DNA of 64,000 nt, from positions 8,246,001-8,310,000 of the forward strand of contig OZ038454.1 of the NCBI GenBank assembly GCA_964036195.1. Direction: 5' to 3'. The notes under the pieces are model-generated. The model had not been told where the DNA came from, ran no database searches, and worked only from the letters and a program-made list of their open reading frames with translations. Shown one piece after another: positions 21,103-33,873 of this stretch (its first letter is position 1; every line of letters starts with the position of its first letter). The position numbers and the translations under genes were made by a program. Source of the DNA: Sphaerolaimus hirsutus (taxonomy: Eukaryota; Nematoda; Chromadorea; Monhysterida; Sphaerolaimidae).

Positions 21103-21525
21103 CCTATAGGATGAAACAACATTAAGTATGTTCGGTATGTACACTCAAAATGTACCTTCCTATTCAAAATCAATGTCCAATCGCACTACCAGATAACAGC
21201 CAGGGAGTGTGTAGATGAGCTGTGAAAATTACTGAACTTTTTTCAAGTACCTATATGTCTTTTTACTCACCTGTGAGTACAGCAAATGCAATATACTTTT
21301 TTTGCCTGTAACTATAGCAAATGCAATATACTTTTTTGCCTGTAACTATTAGTATTTACATGTGATCAAATTTCTTTTTTCCAGGTAAATGTAAGGTCAA
21401 GTATATTTTAATCAATCTTTTTATCAATTGTAAAAGTGGGCACTTTTTCATTGGCAATTTTAAAGCATGTGTACTTTTTACATGTGTACTTGTATATAAA
21501 AATTTTGTTTTTTTTCTCTATTAAG

Positions 21526-22057
21526 CCGGAATTAGAGCTCAGCGTCGATTCGACGTGAAATGACGACGTGAAATGACGTCGTGAAATTAATTACACGAGT
21601 GTGGATCATGCTACGGGTCTACAATTTTCTAAGGATAATATATGAATCAATACCTTAATCGTGTCCAATACTGAGTGTTATCAGCCACAAGTAGAGCGAA
21701 TTGAAAAATTCAATTTTTATCATTCCACATCATCATCATTTCACGTCACAGTGTCAGGGAACAACCTGACATTTCACGTCAGACTGCTGCTTGCAAAAGT
21801 CTGACGTGAAGTGTCAAGTTGTTCCCTGACACTGTGACGTGAAATGATGATGACGTGAAATGATAAAAATTGAATTTTTCAATTCGCTCTAGTTGTGGCT
21901 GATAACACTCAGTATTGGACACGATTAAGGTATTGATTCATATATTATCCTTAGAAAATTGTAGACCCGTAGCATGATCCACACTCGTGTAATTAATTTC
22001 ACGACGTCATTTCACGTCATCATTTCACGTCGAATCGACGCTGAGCTCTAATTCCCG
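21526..22057. mobile_element. Near-perfect palindrome (foldback), arms about 250 bp
   Basis: The left arm starts GGAATTAGAGCTCAGCGTCG and the right arm ends CGACGCTGAGCTCTAATTCC. The arms match with only a handful of differences all the way to a short loop (about TGCTGCTTGCAAAA) near 21790. The motif GACGTGAAATGA recurs as a short direct repeat. It has no coding capacity. Confidence 0.85.
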
Positions 22058-22495
22058 CTTTATATAATATTTCTAAAGGAAAATGCTATGATTTCTTCAG
22101 GGTTTCTTTTTTAGCAACAAAATTTGCAACAACAAGAGATAGACTTTCTTACATTACAGTGGAGCTTTGTTCATCAACAAAATCCAGTTACATAAACCAT
22201 TGCCTATGGGTATTTCAACACTGCTGAATTAATTGGCCATTTTATCATCACTTTCCCTACTCATTTCCACTTCTATCATTTCAGCAGCAATTTTGATCTG
22301 GCTATGATGTTTTACCTTTAAAAGCATTTCTCCACATTTTTCATATTCAATCCAACCACTTCTGTGAATAAATAGCAGTGTGGTCACTTTTTATGTCCCA
22401 CATTGAAATGTCTGAAATACCTTTTTTGTACACGAGTACTTTTCAAGAGCACATGTACAGGCAAGTATAGGTACTTCAGAAAAAAGTATACCGTA

Positions 22496-23555
22496 TTACC
22501 TCGAATTATCCCACCCTCCTTGAATTAACCCCCCCTTGAATTAACCCCCCCCCCCCTTGAATTAACCCCCCCTCGAATTAACCCCCCTCAAAATGGGCTG
22601 GAGAAATAATAAACCCCCCTCGAAATACCCCCCTCCGGAATGATGTACATCATGTATGCAATGCACATGATGTATTTATTACTAAAGTCGGCAGACGTAT
22701 CGCCCTACAAACATTTGCGTCAATCTCTCCAGTGGAGAGTGCATGACGGCATTAGGAATTGTGACGCAATATTTTAACGATTGGAATAGATCGGGTCACG
22801 TATGAAAACTTGGCCCTTATCCCAGTTACCAGTTGCGTATCATACAAATGAGAGTGAAAACTGAAAGTTAGCTAAAAATCGTTAAAATTTGCTTCGCTTT
22901 GCCAATTTCCACCTTCATAATCGCTATTTTTGTTTAGATACATGGTTATATACCTAGCTAACGTGAGCCTATTTTATTCATATTAATAGCGGATTTCGGA
23001 ATTTTGGCCGGCTGCCAGGTTCTCTTCTGTTGGAACGGAGCCAATGAATGAAAAATAAAATAAAAACAAAAACGGTAGTTTGAACGGTCAAATTCTTTAC
23101 TAGCAACGTCGAAAATGTAGATAACTAGGGCGTGGCACGCACGGACGCAGCGAAACGTCCATTTTTCTTTTAATATGATTTTCTTTTTCAATTTCTAGCG
23201 TCTGCGTGGGACACAAGTTTCGTTGTTCGCTCTATTCACGGGCGAATTCTAACTCTCCGATTTTGTAGGCTGAATTTATTTATTTCCGACTTTTACTTAT
23301 TTGCATCGCAGCTACTCTTATACGCTCATTTGTGTAGAAATCTAGATGTACATCTATAGCCCCAATATAACCTATATTCTAACATTTATTACCGTTTTTG
23401 TGTAAGAAAAAGCGTATTCTTTACTATGAATTTCATGAAAATTTCTGGCGAAATAATAAAACCCTCCTCGAATAAACCCCCCTCGAATTAACCCCCCTCA
23501 AATTTTGCTGGCCAAAAAATAAACCCACATTGGGGTATTTCGAGGTAATACGGTA
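22496..23555. repeat. Long C-tract inverted-repeat element
   Basis: Left end TACCGTATTACCTCGAATTA, right end TATTTCGAGGTAATACGGTA, with CCCCCCTTGAATTAA and CCCCCTCGAATTAACC units. The interior (TGATGTACATCATGTATGCA, GCAGCTACTCTTATACGCTC) is shared with 31618-32047. At about 1.06 kb it is the largest copy of the family here, and no open frame fits a transposase. Confidence 0.65.
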
Positions 23556-23628
23556 TGTAAAAGTATTTACCCAGTACTCGAGTATACATACTTTTTAAGT
23601 AATAGTAATACATTTTAACAACTGTGGT

Positions 23629-25157
23629 CTAAAGGGTACTGTCAGTGGGGTCTGCGGGGCACAGCCAATGGTAAATCTACCGCGCGCGGTGCACCGCTGG
23701 ACACCATAAGCACTTCCTTTGTCTAATAGCATCGTGGGGGCTCGCTTGTATTTAATGAGTTGTTCAGAACATGGCGAGAACATTTAAATAGCTTGGGTGG
23801 GTGGTTGAAATGGCGCCATTAAATTCAATTTGATTTTGAACGCTCTCATTCGATGCAATGGCACCGCGCTGACAAGAACAAAAGTAGTCAGTGGAATTGT
23901 AAGTCAAGTGACAGGAAAACCGATGCATTTACAAAGTTCCTTTCACACGATTCATCATTTCATCGCTTTCCACTTTTTTGACGCGTGTCAACTTGGATGA
24001 ATTATTTAATACCGTAGCGATGTGAATGTTTGAATCCCGTCACATGAAACATTAGTAAAGTCGTGTAAAACCGGGACGTGTTGAAAGCTTCAAAAAAATC
24101 GATTGGCGCCAGCGCCATGGCGCCATTCCATCGCAACTTGAGGCCAAAGGATTTATCGTGTGATAATGACACCACATGCTGTATTGTGTAATTATTTACC
24201 CACGCATTTACTTGCATTCACCGGCCATTTGGCATCCATCTTCATTCAAACCAAATATTCGACAAGAATGAATAAATTTCTGGAACGAACCTCGCCGAGT
24301 GGACAATTTTCAATTAAGCGGCTCTATAAGCTTGGAAAAACGAGTGTGTTGGAAATTAACAGAAGATTACGTATTCTCAAATTTCCATTTCCCTGGAATG
24401 TACCTAGGTTAATGGTTCGCAAATACCGACAACAAAAAAACCCATCACGCACTACACACAGTGTTTCCCTGAAATACCCCCCCAGAGGGTTTATTATTTC
24501 ACCGGCAAGTTCTGAGGGGTTAATTCGAGGGCGGTTCTTATTGAGACAGAAATTTTCGTGATGGATCGTAGTAAAGAGTAGGTTTTTACATACGCAAAAC
24601 TGGTAATAAATGTGACCGAATAGAATACGTTTGAACATATCTTCACGACGCACCTATAAATAGCTACACAAACTACCTTATCTACGCTTAGTTTAGATGC
24701 AAATTGGCAGCAATTAATACATCATGTAAATTGCATCATTCCAGGGGGTATTTCGAGGGGGGTAAATTCAAACGAGGGGTGATTCGAGGAAATACGGTAG
24801 GTACAACATTCATTCATAACCAGCCGAAATACCCAAATACCCAGTAGTATGTACACCCTTCCCTTCCACAATAAACTGCACCGCACCGCCCATTGAGCCA
24901 TCAAAGCGCACTTACGCCGCTACCCAATTCGCAGATCGGCTATAGGTTACAAAAGTGCGCAGCGCCGGTGCGGGCAGTCGACGGGGCAAATTAACCTGTC
25001 ACCGGCTTCCGTTGCCCGCTAGCGAGCGCGCGCGTGCTTCTGACGGATTTTATCAAGTTCAGCTGTGTTCTACTGTGCAACTTGGCTGTTACTGGGTATA
25101 TCTATGCTCTATAAAGTGAATATACATAAATATATCCAGGTACCAGGAGCCGCGCAG
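23629..25157. other. Spacer with a C-tract element, no gene recognised
   Basis: A C-tract copy runs from about 24455 (CCCTGAAATACCCCCCCAGA) to 24800 (GGTGATTCGAGGAAATACGG). A GC-rich strip at 24905-25040 has no recognisable exon. A short GGCGCCAGCGCCATGGCGCC patch at 24105-24124 is a fragment of the GCGCCA family. Confidence 0.45.
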
Positions 25158-25816
25158 TGTGACGTAATTGAGGCATCCAATTCTGAAAGTCGACAAGTCC
25201 AAAATATGAAAATTTCGAGTTAGGCCCGGAAACGTCATCTGGGGCTTCGTCCGTACATTTTTCATCATTTTCCATAAATTTTTTGACCTCGCATACCCAT
25301 ATGGCATAGTGCCAAATTTGACATTTTTGGGGAAAAATGCAAAAAATTTGGGCAAGAAGTTGACAAGTCGACTTAGTTTTGGGCTGAAAGTCGACAAGTC
25401 CATCCTCCGCATCCTTTTTAATGGGAAAAAACGCAAGAAATGTGATAAGTCCACTGTGGAAACCGATTTCTAAAAGGCGACAAGTCCATAAATTTCCCAT
25501 AATGCAACCTCGGCTACCCCGGGAACAAAAATGTTCTCGAGTGCAAGTAGTCGACAAGTCCATTTCCCTCCCCGAAGCAGTTTTGCTCTGACCGAATGGA
25601 ATTTTATGGACACCCCATATTTCACATATAGGTTGAGATTAGGGGCTGAAAATTTGACACTTTATTGTCAACATATGGAACTTAATGTAAAGCATGAGAG
25701 AGCCAAATTGGACACGCACCACGGGCCTGGAATTGGGTCTAAAACTTAAAATGCGATTTACTCAAAATCGCATTTTGTGGACTTGTCAACTTTTAGAATT
25801 AGACGCCTCAATTATA
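25158..25816. repeat. Inverted-repeat element with GTCGACAAGTCCA motif
   Basis: Left end AATTGAGGCATCCAATTCTG then GTCGACAAGTCCA; right end TGGACTTGTCAACTTTTAGA then GACGCCTCAATTATA. Inside the left two thirds, the motif (GTCGACAAGTCC or near variants) recurs at least five more times at irregular spacing. The minus-strand open frame it creates is a repeat artefact. Confidence 0.6.
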
Positions 25817-25829
25817 TACAATCGTAGAA

Positions 25830-26035
25830 CATTATAATATATAATTGGACAGCAAGTGGACAAGTAATGAGTAAAAAGTCAAGTAAAACGACAAATAAAG
25901 TGAAGAGCAAAGTTTAATGTAAAGTTAAAAATCAAGAGCAAGGTCAAGAGTAAAATTGACACTATAAGCTACAAGTACTTTTACAAGAGTCAAGGGTAAA
26001 GTACTTGTACACTTGCGGAACTGGCCCTTGGCGAC
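25830..26035. repeat. Half-copy of a GGAACTGGCC-ended element
   Basis: AAGTCAAGTAAAACGAC-type strings end in GTACACTTGCGGAACTGGCC, the terminus of the TGCCAGTTCCGCAA family. No left terminus is found. Confidence 0.35.
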
Positions 26036-26381
26036 ACCATTAAAATACAGTTATACCTACACCTCTTGCAACATAATTTTTTACTTACGTTAATCTGATC
26101 ACTGCATGCCGAACTAGTGCTTGGAAGCGTCGTCCAAAAGTGTCAAGTAAAGTCGGAGTGTAACGGTGTTAGAAACGTAAAAAAATGAATTATTCCGTGA
26201 AATGAAAAAAAACGAATAACAGTTAAACCCTTGTAACAGTTCAGTTATCCATCGATCAACTGTGAACGACTTTAGCTACACTCGTAGCCGCAGTTAAAAC
26301 CGAGCACCAGCGTCACACATCCAATCCAAGCCGATCACTTTCAAATACCTTTCCATTCACCACCGCCACGCCAATGCCGCA

Positions 26382-26873
26382 GAGTTGTTAAAAGTACTGA
26401 ACTTTTTCGAAGTATACGTAAACGTAAAGTATTTATTTTTTACTCACCCCCTGAGTACAGAAAACGTAAAGTAATTTTTTTTACTTTTACTCATGAGTAA
26501 ACATGAGTAAAATACTTTTCTCCCCAGAAAACGTAAAAGTGAGTATTTTTAGGAGTTTTGCCCATATTTTCACTCATATTCACAAATTTTTGTACATTTT
26601 GGATCATTTAACCTTCAAATTCACTAGTTCATGCGTTATTTGCCTATTTTGGAAAAAATCCCATCCAGTTTTTCTCCCTTTTGTTCCTTCTACGCCTTGA
26701 AAAAGCCTAGAACAAAGCCTAAAGTAACTACGTTTTCTGTACTCGATTATTTTCAAAAAGTATGCGTAAAAGCGAGTACAGGTACTTTTTTTCAAAGTAT
26801 ACGTAAACGTTTTTACTCAGTACTCGAGTATACGTGCATTTTGAGTAAACGTAAATACGTTTTAACAACTATG
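26382..26873. mobile_element. hAT-like MITE, exact 8-bp duplication
   Basis: A 492-bp element, ends CAGAGTTGTTAAAAGTACTG and CGTTTTAACAACTATG, flanked by CAATGCCG at 26374-26381 and 26874-26881. It inserted beside a GC-rich patch (26875-27050). It is the cleanest copy of its family. Confidence 0.9.
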
Positions 26874-27342
26874 CAATGCCGCCGCGCGGTTCCGGCCGCT
26901 GCGCGCATTATGACGTGGTTCCTGCCGCCGCTGCACTAAATGTTACGCAGCGCTGCGCAGCGCGGCTGAAAGTAGTGCGATGCCGCTGCGGCGCACTAAA
27001 TACCGGGCGCGGCTGGCGCATGACAATGCGGCGAGGTAGCGACGATTCACTACGCTAATCACTGCATACCTGGGCTGGGGTTGGCTAGCTGAACTTGTAC
27101 TATGTACCATGTAAATACTAAGAAGGCGTGTACCTTTTTATTTTACATGTACCATATTTCTTTTATAGAAAAGCGCCGTTCTATTTTTCACTTTTAAGAT
27201 GTTTTTAACTCGCCGTTCTATTGGAGGTTGGCGTTATATTGGAGGTGCCGTTTTATTGGAGGTTTCCTTTCTATTTTTCACCAATTTTTTTACACACGTT
27301 TGATTTGAATTCAGTTAAATTGTAAATCAAGCTTGAACAATA
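26874..27342. other. GC-rich patch and repeat fragments
   Basis: 26875-27050 is rich in GCGCAGCG and GCCGCCGC words, without a convincing exon. From about 27168 to 27270, fragments of the GTTCTATTGGAGG family follow. Confidence 0.35.
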
Positions 27343-27797
27343 ATACCGTATTTCTTCTAATAGAAGAGCGCCGTTCTATTTTTTTCGTCAACTTTTTTAC
27401 CTGCCGTTCTATTAGAGGTGGCGTTCTATTGGAGGCTGCCGTTCTATTTTTTTCACCAATATTTTTCAGATATTTTTCATTTGAACATAGTCTTTTTTAT
27501 CAAAAATGAACAACATTTTACTGTCGGAGCACCACCTCGAACAAAACCAAATGTGAAAATAACACTAAATCATAGTTCTGAACAGCTTGGATGTTTTCAC
27601 CACCCATTTTTCTTATATTTGGGTGTTCTGGCACTCGTCCAACTTAATATCTACCTGCCATTATATAGGAGGTGCCGTTCTATTGGAGGCTGCCGTTCTA
27701 TTTATTTCGTGAGTGCAGAAAAGTGCCAAAACCTGCCGTTCTATTGGAGGTGCCGTTCTATTGGAGGTATGCCGTTCTATTAGTAGAAATACGGTAT
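27343..27797. repeat. GTTCTATTGGAGG-family inverted-repeat element
   Basis: Left end TACCGTATTTCTTCTAATAG, right end TATTAGTAGAAATACGGTA. Copies of GCCGTTCTATTGGAGGTGCC cluster near both ends around an AT-rich core. Confidence 0.65.
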
Positions 27798-27904
27798 CAG
27801 GGCATATTTGAAAAAAAAGATATATTTGAACGCTTTGACCGTTCTCACAATCCATTTATTATATTTTTGTGAATTGTCACTCTTCCAACGTAATCTGTAT
27901 CTAC

Positions 27905-28668
27905 CAGAGTTGTTAAAATACCGGTATTTTTGGAAAGTGTAAGCGTAAGCGTAAATACACTTTCCAGATTTTGAGTATGGATACTAAAAGCGTAAGGTAT
28001 TTTTAAAATACCTAGGAAAGCGTTAAAAAAGCGTAAGCGTAATTTTTTTTTGAAAGTGCTCTTGCTTGTTGAGCATGGGAAAAACGCGTGCTTTTACATT
28101 TAGATGTATTTATTTATCATATCCATTCATAATTTCAAATTTTTCTCATCAACACAAGCTTTCAGCAAAATTTTTCCGATGCCCACTTGGTAGTCTGCTC
28201 TTGGATGTCGATGCAATTCATCGACAGTGACACTAAATCCATCTTCTAACTCGGAGTTAGCGATGTCGACGGCGATAACATTGTCGTCAGAATCCATTGT
28301 TGGTCAAAACAAATTTTTAATCTAAACCCGTGCTAGACAACACAATTTAGGCCAGACGTTCGTATTTCGACACCTTTGTATTTACATGTGCCGCTATGTA
28401 CAGTACGCTACTGCACACATGCAGTCATTTATTTTTGGTACACCTCATTCTCTTCTCGTTCACTTTTTTTTGTGGTTTTACGCTTTTTCAAAAGCGTACA
28501 ACTGGACCGTATGAAAAGTCTTTTTACGCTTTTAGTACCCGGGTATTTCAGCCAGGAAAGCGTAATAAAGCGTACGGGTATTTTACGAAAGCGTAAGCGT
28601 AAGCGTAAATATAATTACCCATTTACCCGGGTATTTCGGGTAAGCGTAAATACGCTTTCGCAACTCTG
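27905..28668. mobile_element. hAT-like element, 764 bp, exact 8-bp duplication
   Basis: Ends CAGAGTTGTTAAAATACCGG and CGCTTTCGCAACTCTG, flanked by GTATCTAC at 27897-27904 and 28669-28676. Subterminal GTAAGCGTAAGCGTAAA strings take the place of the shorter repeats in sister copies. It inserted into a GTTCTATTGGAGG-family element whose right half continues at 28677-28812. Confidence 0.85.
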
Positions 28669-28676
28669 GTATCTAC

Positions 28677-28812
28677 CGTTCTATTCGGAACTGCCGTTCA
28701 ATTGGAGGCTGCGGTTTTACTGTTATCGTCAGCGCGAAAATGTGTCAAAAACTGCCGTCCTATTGACATAGTATTGGAGGTACCTATGGCGTTCTTTTAG
28801 AAGAAATACGGT
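28677..28812. repeat. Right half of an interrupted GTTCTATTGGAGG element
   Basis: CGTTCTATTCGGAACTGCCG-type units end in TTAGAAGAAATACGGTA. The left half lies before 27897. Confidence 0.5.
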
Positions 28813-31050
28813 AAAAAACATAAATACATAACTGCATAAAATATGTGTATAAATACCGAAACAGTCGTGTGGAAAGAAAAAGTAAAGGTCGGTATCGCTG
28901 TTTCATGTGCACTAGAATATGAACCGGAAAATGCTGGATGATGCCAATGCATTTTAAAGTAATGACGCTTTACTTTAGTAAGCAAAAAATAACACAACAA
29001 CACAAACATAACTATTCAAAAAACCACCAAACTATAGACACACAGCCACTACCCATGTACAATTACCTTTCGCCTGTCATTATCCCAACAGCTTTTCGTG
29101 CATCCAACTACCGTATTCCTTCTAATAGAAGGGCGCCTTCCTATTTTTCTTGTCAACTTTATACCTGCCCTTCTATTGGAAGATACCTTTTATTTTTTTA
29201 CAATTTTAAAAAGTTCTGGCACATTTTTCAAAGTGTTACTTCATCGATTCATCTAGTGTCAATTCAAAAAACGATTCATAAAACTCATCCAACATTTGAT
29301 TTCGTAATAGTGCCAATGCACCAAAGCCATTAAATAACAGCGTCCACTAACATTTTTTAAATTTCTTTGTGCATTTGGCACAATTCCAACAGTTTTTTAC
29401 CATTCAATTCGAGATCGAGACAACCCTTCTTCTTATTTCATGGGCCAAATAAAGTCAAAAAGTGGGCCTTCTATTGGAGATGCCCTTCTAAATATAAGAA
29501 ACCCGCCCTTCTACTAAATATGGCACCATTTTGGAGTCAATGGGGCCACTCCATAAAAATGGCACTGTTTTGGAGTCCTAAGCAGCGCCACATGCACGCA
29601 ATGCAGGACACGCGAAATTATGTAGGAAAATTCATATAGCATCCGTTCCTATAATTTTAATTAAATTTAAATAAAATGGTGCCCAGTGCCACGAATTGGT
29701 GGTCACCTGTGCCAGCTACCTAAATAAAACTTTGCACAATTTAAGATCATACTACAAACGTAAATACCTAGTTATCAATTGAAAAAAACTTTGACCCTGT
29801 GACCATGTTTTATCAATCACCACACAAATAACCTTTGTATCGCAATAGAACAAATGAACGTCAAAATGGTGGACAAAATCGTCCAAAATGCAAAAACAAA
29901 AGCTCAGTAAATACATGTTGTACCCGCTAACTGTGAGCATCAAATTATCAAGTTGTCAGCAAATCTGGAGCGTGTGGGTGCCGCACCGGTGCAATAACCA
30001 AAGGTTTACATCATTGAATCCATGCTCCTCAACATATCGCATTGCGCAAGTAATTTATGGGCCCGCCGACTTAGAGTTCAAAGCTTGACTCGACTCGGGA
30101 GCCGGGTCAAAATTAACTTTGATACCATTTGGTCTACATCAAAGCTTTGATAGAGTCCACTGCACCCCATCCAGGGGACAGATCAACTTACTTACAAATT
30201 TCGGTCAGCTTCAAATCCGTTTTACGTGTCATCTGGAATTTCACTTGTTACTTTAAAATGCGTTTGAAGCTTTACCTGTCGAACTTTAACTCCTTTGACT
30301 CCAATTTTTTTAATTTTTTTTGACACAGCACTTTACCGGCTATGGTCCCATTCACCCAACTTTATTTCTCACTTTAGTTGCCCCAGTTCCGACTCAAACT
30401 GACTTCGTGTCCTTTTTACCCTGACTCGCAATTCGGTCGGGTCGGGTCGGACAATTTCGGGTCGGGTTTTTTCGAGTACTAGACAAAGCCCATTCTCGTT
30501 TTCAATCTGGCCCCGCGGATAATTGCTTGAGCCTGCGAAAATTCCCCCGCTTGAGCCCTCATGCGTGCCCACTTATTACAAGGCCGGGTCTTTGATAAGC
30601 GCCATGTTCAAGCGGGAAAGGCTAATATTTATTTACTTGGCTTGGTTGATTGTCTTTGGTTTTGTGCTGTGGTCAGTATTTGTTGGGGGATAATATATTG
30701 AGGTAAATTGCACAAAGGAATAAATCTTTTCATTTAGGCATTTCATACTATTTAGTATAATATAAAAAATGATATTATATTTTTATAGCCAGTATACAAA
30801 ATATGATTAGGTATTTCAATATGATAAATTTTTGGTTCCTCTGCTTAAAGGTATATAAAAATTTAAGACCATAAATTTATCCGCCATAGGTTCATGTTAT
30901 TGTGATGATAAACAAATATTGTTCTCTTAAACATCTCTTTCCCATGATATAGTGTTCACACTGATGAGTCTCGCGCTGTAACGGGATGCAGGTCTGTGAA
31001 GAGAGACGAAACCTGCTTGTTTTTTCCTACAATAGTTTGAAAAAGAAATA
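28813..31050. other. Spacer, GTTCTATTGGAGG fragments, no gene
   Basis: A further decayed copy spans about 29108 (CCGTATTCCTTCTAATAGAA) to 29520. At 29525-29580 there is a short TGGCACCATTTTGGAGTC repeat. At 30440-30475 GGGTCGGGTCGG is simple sequence. Nothing else is recognised. Confidence 0.4.
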
Positions 31051-31514
31051 TACCGTATTTCCTCGAAATACCCCCCCCCCCCTCGAAATACCCCCCCCTC
31101 TCGGGACCACTATGAAACAATCACCCCCCCCCCCTCGAAATACCCCCCCCCCAAATTGAGTGTAAAGGGAACGTACATGACAATAACTGTAGTTTGTGTT
31201 CTGTGTACTGCAGAACACACGTTAAAACAATGTCGGTGTCACGTTAGAACAGTGTACATACCATCTACATACTAATATTAGTCTACAGAACCTTATAAAT
31301 GGCAGTTTTTGTTGCATTTTTCGACGTCTGCGTACGTTTCAGACGACAATTTCGTACTCGGTTTTCAAAAATTTTCTTGTGAAATAATAACCCCCCCCCT
31401 CGAAATACCCCCCCCCCCCTCGAAATACCCCCCCCCCTCGTTTAACCCCCCCCCCCCTCTCGGGACCACTATGAAACAATCACCCCCGGGGGGTATTTCG
31501 AGGAAATACGGTAG
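31051..31514. repeat. C-tract inverted-repeat element
   Basis: Ends TACCGTATTTCCTCGAAATA and TATTTCGAGGAAATACGGTA are exact complements. Runs of 8 to 14 C alternate with TCGAAATA on both sides. The strip TCTCGGGACCACTATGAAAC occurs in the same orientation in both arms (31090 and 31459), so part of one arm was copied or inverted. Confidence 0.75.
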
Positions 31515-31617
31515 GTAGGTACATATGTATACTCGGCGGACATCATACTTAGTATGGAAACTTACCTTAACCCATCTGAATAATGAACAAAAAAAATTTA
31601 CAGTTTTTTCATCATAA

Positions 31618-32047
31618 TACCGTATTACCTCGAATTATCCCTCCCTGAATTAACCCCCCCCCCCTCGAATTAACCCCCTACAAAATGGGCTGGGGAAATA
31701 ATAAACCCCCCTCGAAATACCCCCCCTCCGGAATGATGTACATCATGTATGCAATGTACATGATGTATTTATTACTACTTATTTGCATCGCGGCTACACT
31801 TATACGCTCATTTGTGTACAGATGTACATCTATAGCCCCAATATGACCTATTTTCTCACATTTATTACCGTTTTTGTGTAAAGGGATATTCTTTAGTATG
31901 AATTTGAATGAATGAATGAATTTCATGAAAATTTCTGGCGAAATAATTAAAACCCTCGAATAACCCCCCCCCCTCGAATTAACCACCCCTCAAATTTTGC
32001 TGGCGAAATAATAAACCCCCATGGGGGTATTTCGAGGTAATACTGTA
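31618..32047. repeat. C-tract inverted-repeat element
   Basis: Ends TACCGTATTACCTCGAATTA and TATTTCGAGGTAATACTGTA. The interior GATGTACATCATGTATGCAA and TTATACGCTCATTTGTGTA matches 22496-23555, making these two a subfamily. Confidence 0.7.
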
Positions 32048-32187
32048 TTTCGTTTTTACTATGGAATAATTAATAACGAAATTTACACAAGATTTTATTC
32101 ATCAAGTTTGGTAGGATTCTGCACATATTTTGCGGTCCGCCGAGTGTATGCATTTTATTAACTGGATCCTAACATTGTACACCACTC

Positions 32188-32370
32188 TGGTCCCAATTCC
32201 GCAAGTAGAGAAATGTCACTTGTGACATAACTTTAATCCCGCATTGTAACGGGGGCAGGTCGGCAACGGTCGAAATGGGACAAAACCTGCAAATTTCCCT
32301 ACAATAGTTTAAAATTGAAACTTAGGTATATGTTATCTCATTTTCTCATTGTTTTGCGGAATTGGCCCTA
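32188..32370. repeat. Element with CCAATTCCGCAA ends
   Basis: Left end GGTCCCAATTCCGCAAGTAG, right end TTTTGCGGAATTGGCCC, resembling the TGCCAGTTCCGCAA family. The interior (TTGTAACGGGGGCAGGTC ... CCTACAATAGTTTAAA) is shared with a stretch at 30975-31045. Confidence 0.5.
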
Positions 32371-32659
32371 GGTCAAAATATCTACACAGGCAGTTGCGTA
32401 GTATTGCGTCAGAAACTGATCCCCACTGATGATAGAAAAGTGCCGAAAAAGTCATCATGCACCAAGGACGCTAGTAAAAAATATGGTTCCCCTTTTATCA
32501 AATCTGGGCACCACAAAAAAGTGTGTGTCAGTTTTATCGTGATCTGTTTGCCTGCGGAATTGGCTCAAGGTCTAAATATCTGCACAGGTAGTATTGCGTG
32601 CAAAAATGACCCACACTGGTGACAGAAAAGTGCCGAAAAATGGCGCCATGCACCAAGGA

Positions 32660-32885
32660 CGTCAGTCAAAAAATGTAGAGGTACCGCTAGAGGCAAATTT
32701 AAATGACAAAAATAAACAGCAAAGTAAAAAAGTAGGAGTAAAGTAAAAAGTTTTCAAACTTAACTTAACGTTGCTCTTAACTTTTAACTTCACTTACTTC
32801 TTTTAACTTCACTCGTAACTTCCATTTGTCAAATTACTTTGCTTTTATCTTTGTCAATTATCTTTGCCTCTAGCAGAACTGCCCT
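32660..32885. repeat. Inverted-repeat element, GCTAGAGGCAAA ends
   Basis: GCTAGAGGCAAATTTAAATG at the left is mirrored by ATCTTTGCCTCTAGC at the right. The arms consist of AAAGTAAAAAG and CTTTTAACTTCAC strings. Confidence 0.5.
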
Positions 32886-33124
32886 GCCCCCCCCCCCCTA
32901 GGCACCATGAAAAAAAGTTTTGAAAAACCGCCAATTGCGCCATGGGCCATGGCGCTCTTTTCAAAAATACATCAGCCACCCCTTTTCACATCACTACCTA
33001 TTTATTATGTCATACCGCAATTCAATACAACGTTATATGCGCAGACGCATTTATCTATAAGACACCATCAAATCAATGTCATTTCACTGAAAATGTTATT
33101 ATGTACTGGTATTTATTACACTGT

Positions 33125-33873
33125 ACTAGTAGTGGGAAACGGGGAATAATTTGAACAACGCACAAAGATAAACATCAAATCGTAAAAAATATGCCATTCT
33201 GGGCAATAAAATATAAAATCGATCAAGGAAAACTACAGCCACAGTAGAATTTCGCCCATTTTTCCTCAGCTCGCTCAGACCAGGGGGTATTTCGAGGGGG
33301 GGGGGTAATTCAAGGGAGGGGTAATTCAAGGGGGGAAATTCGAGGAAATACGGTATAAACTTCTAAAATGACTACAGCACAAAATCGAATTATAAAAAAT
33401 TGGACCACATTAAAATGCCAAAAAAAACTAGAAACGTTACGCCGGCCGCTAAAAATCCAAAACCATTAAAACCAAAAACAGAATTTCCAAACGCTAGTTC
33501 ACAAAAAAATGTGTGACCCGCGCGCGGCGAAATTTCCGTCGCCGACTCTGCAGTCACTTACTGAAGTGTAACTGAAACAGAACGGGCCGCTTTGTATAAA
33601 ATCAAAAGCCATATTTCTCTGCACGCACCATTGACCCCCCAAAACAATCCAGCATGGAGAAAAAACTATAACTGTATGCACCGTTTTATATGACCTTGGA
33701 AAACCTTTATCTGATTCCGCAATTATCCAGATAAAACAAGCGTGGTGAACCGAGAATCGACTCAGTATCATTTCGTCGGCACTCGGCACTTCTCTTTTCA
33801 CTTTATTTTCACTCTACACCAGGACATCTTTTTCTATGCTATCAATCGTACACACTTTCCGAATACAGGCAAA
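33125..33873. other. Upstream region of P5CS
   Basis: A truncated C-tract copy ends at 33355 (AATTCGAGGAAATACGGTA). Between it and the P5CS start codon, 33500-33873 is non-repetitive and probably includes the promoter and 5' untranslated region, but I see no TATA box or initiator that I would defend. Confidence 0.35.

Larger units (their letters stand above)
21215..23628. repeat. Decayed hAT-like element carrying two insertions
   Basis: The left side (GCTGTGAAAATTACTGAACT at about 21219) and right side (ACATTTTAACAACTGTGG at about 23628) resemble the CAGAGTTGTTA family. In between lie the palindrome 21526-22057 and the C-tract element 22496-23555, each replacing part of the original GTAAAAGTA-rich interior. 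No target duplication could be matched. Confidence 0.4.

Noticed and set aside
24900..25040. GC-rich strip that might be a first exon or promoter
   Set aside because: No start context, splice pattern or conserved reading frame could be found.
25102..25563. 153-codon minus-strand open frame
   Set aside because: It is produced by repeats of GTCGACAAGTCCA in an inverted-repeat element and has no family features.
30962..31020. Hammerhead-ribozyme-like core: CTGATGAG and CGAAAC joined by a GTCTC/GAGAC stem
   Set aside because: The strand following CGAAAC (CTGC) has no correctly placed partner with an NUH cleavage site, and the related stretch at 32240-32340 lacks CTGATGA. Probably chance inside a repeat; covariance-model search would settle it.
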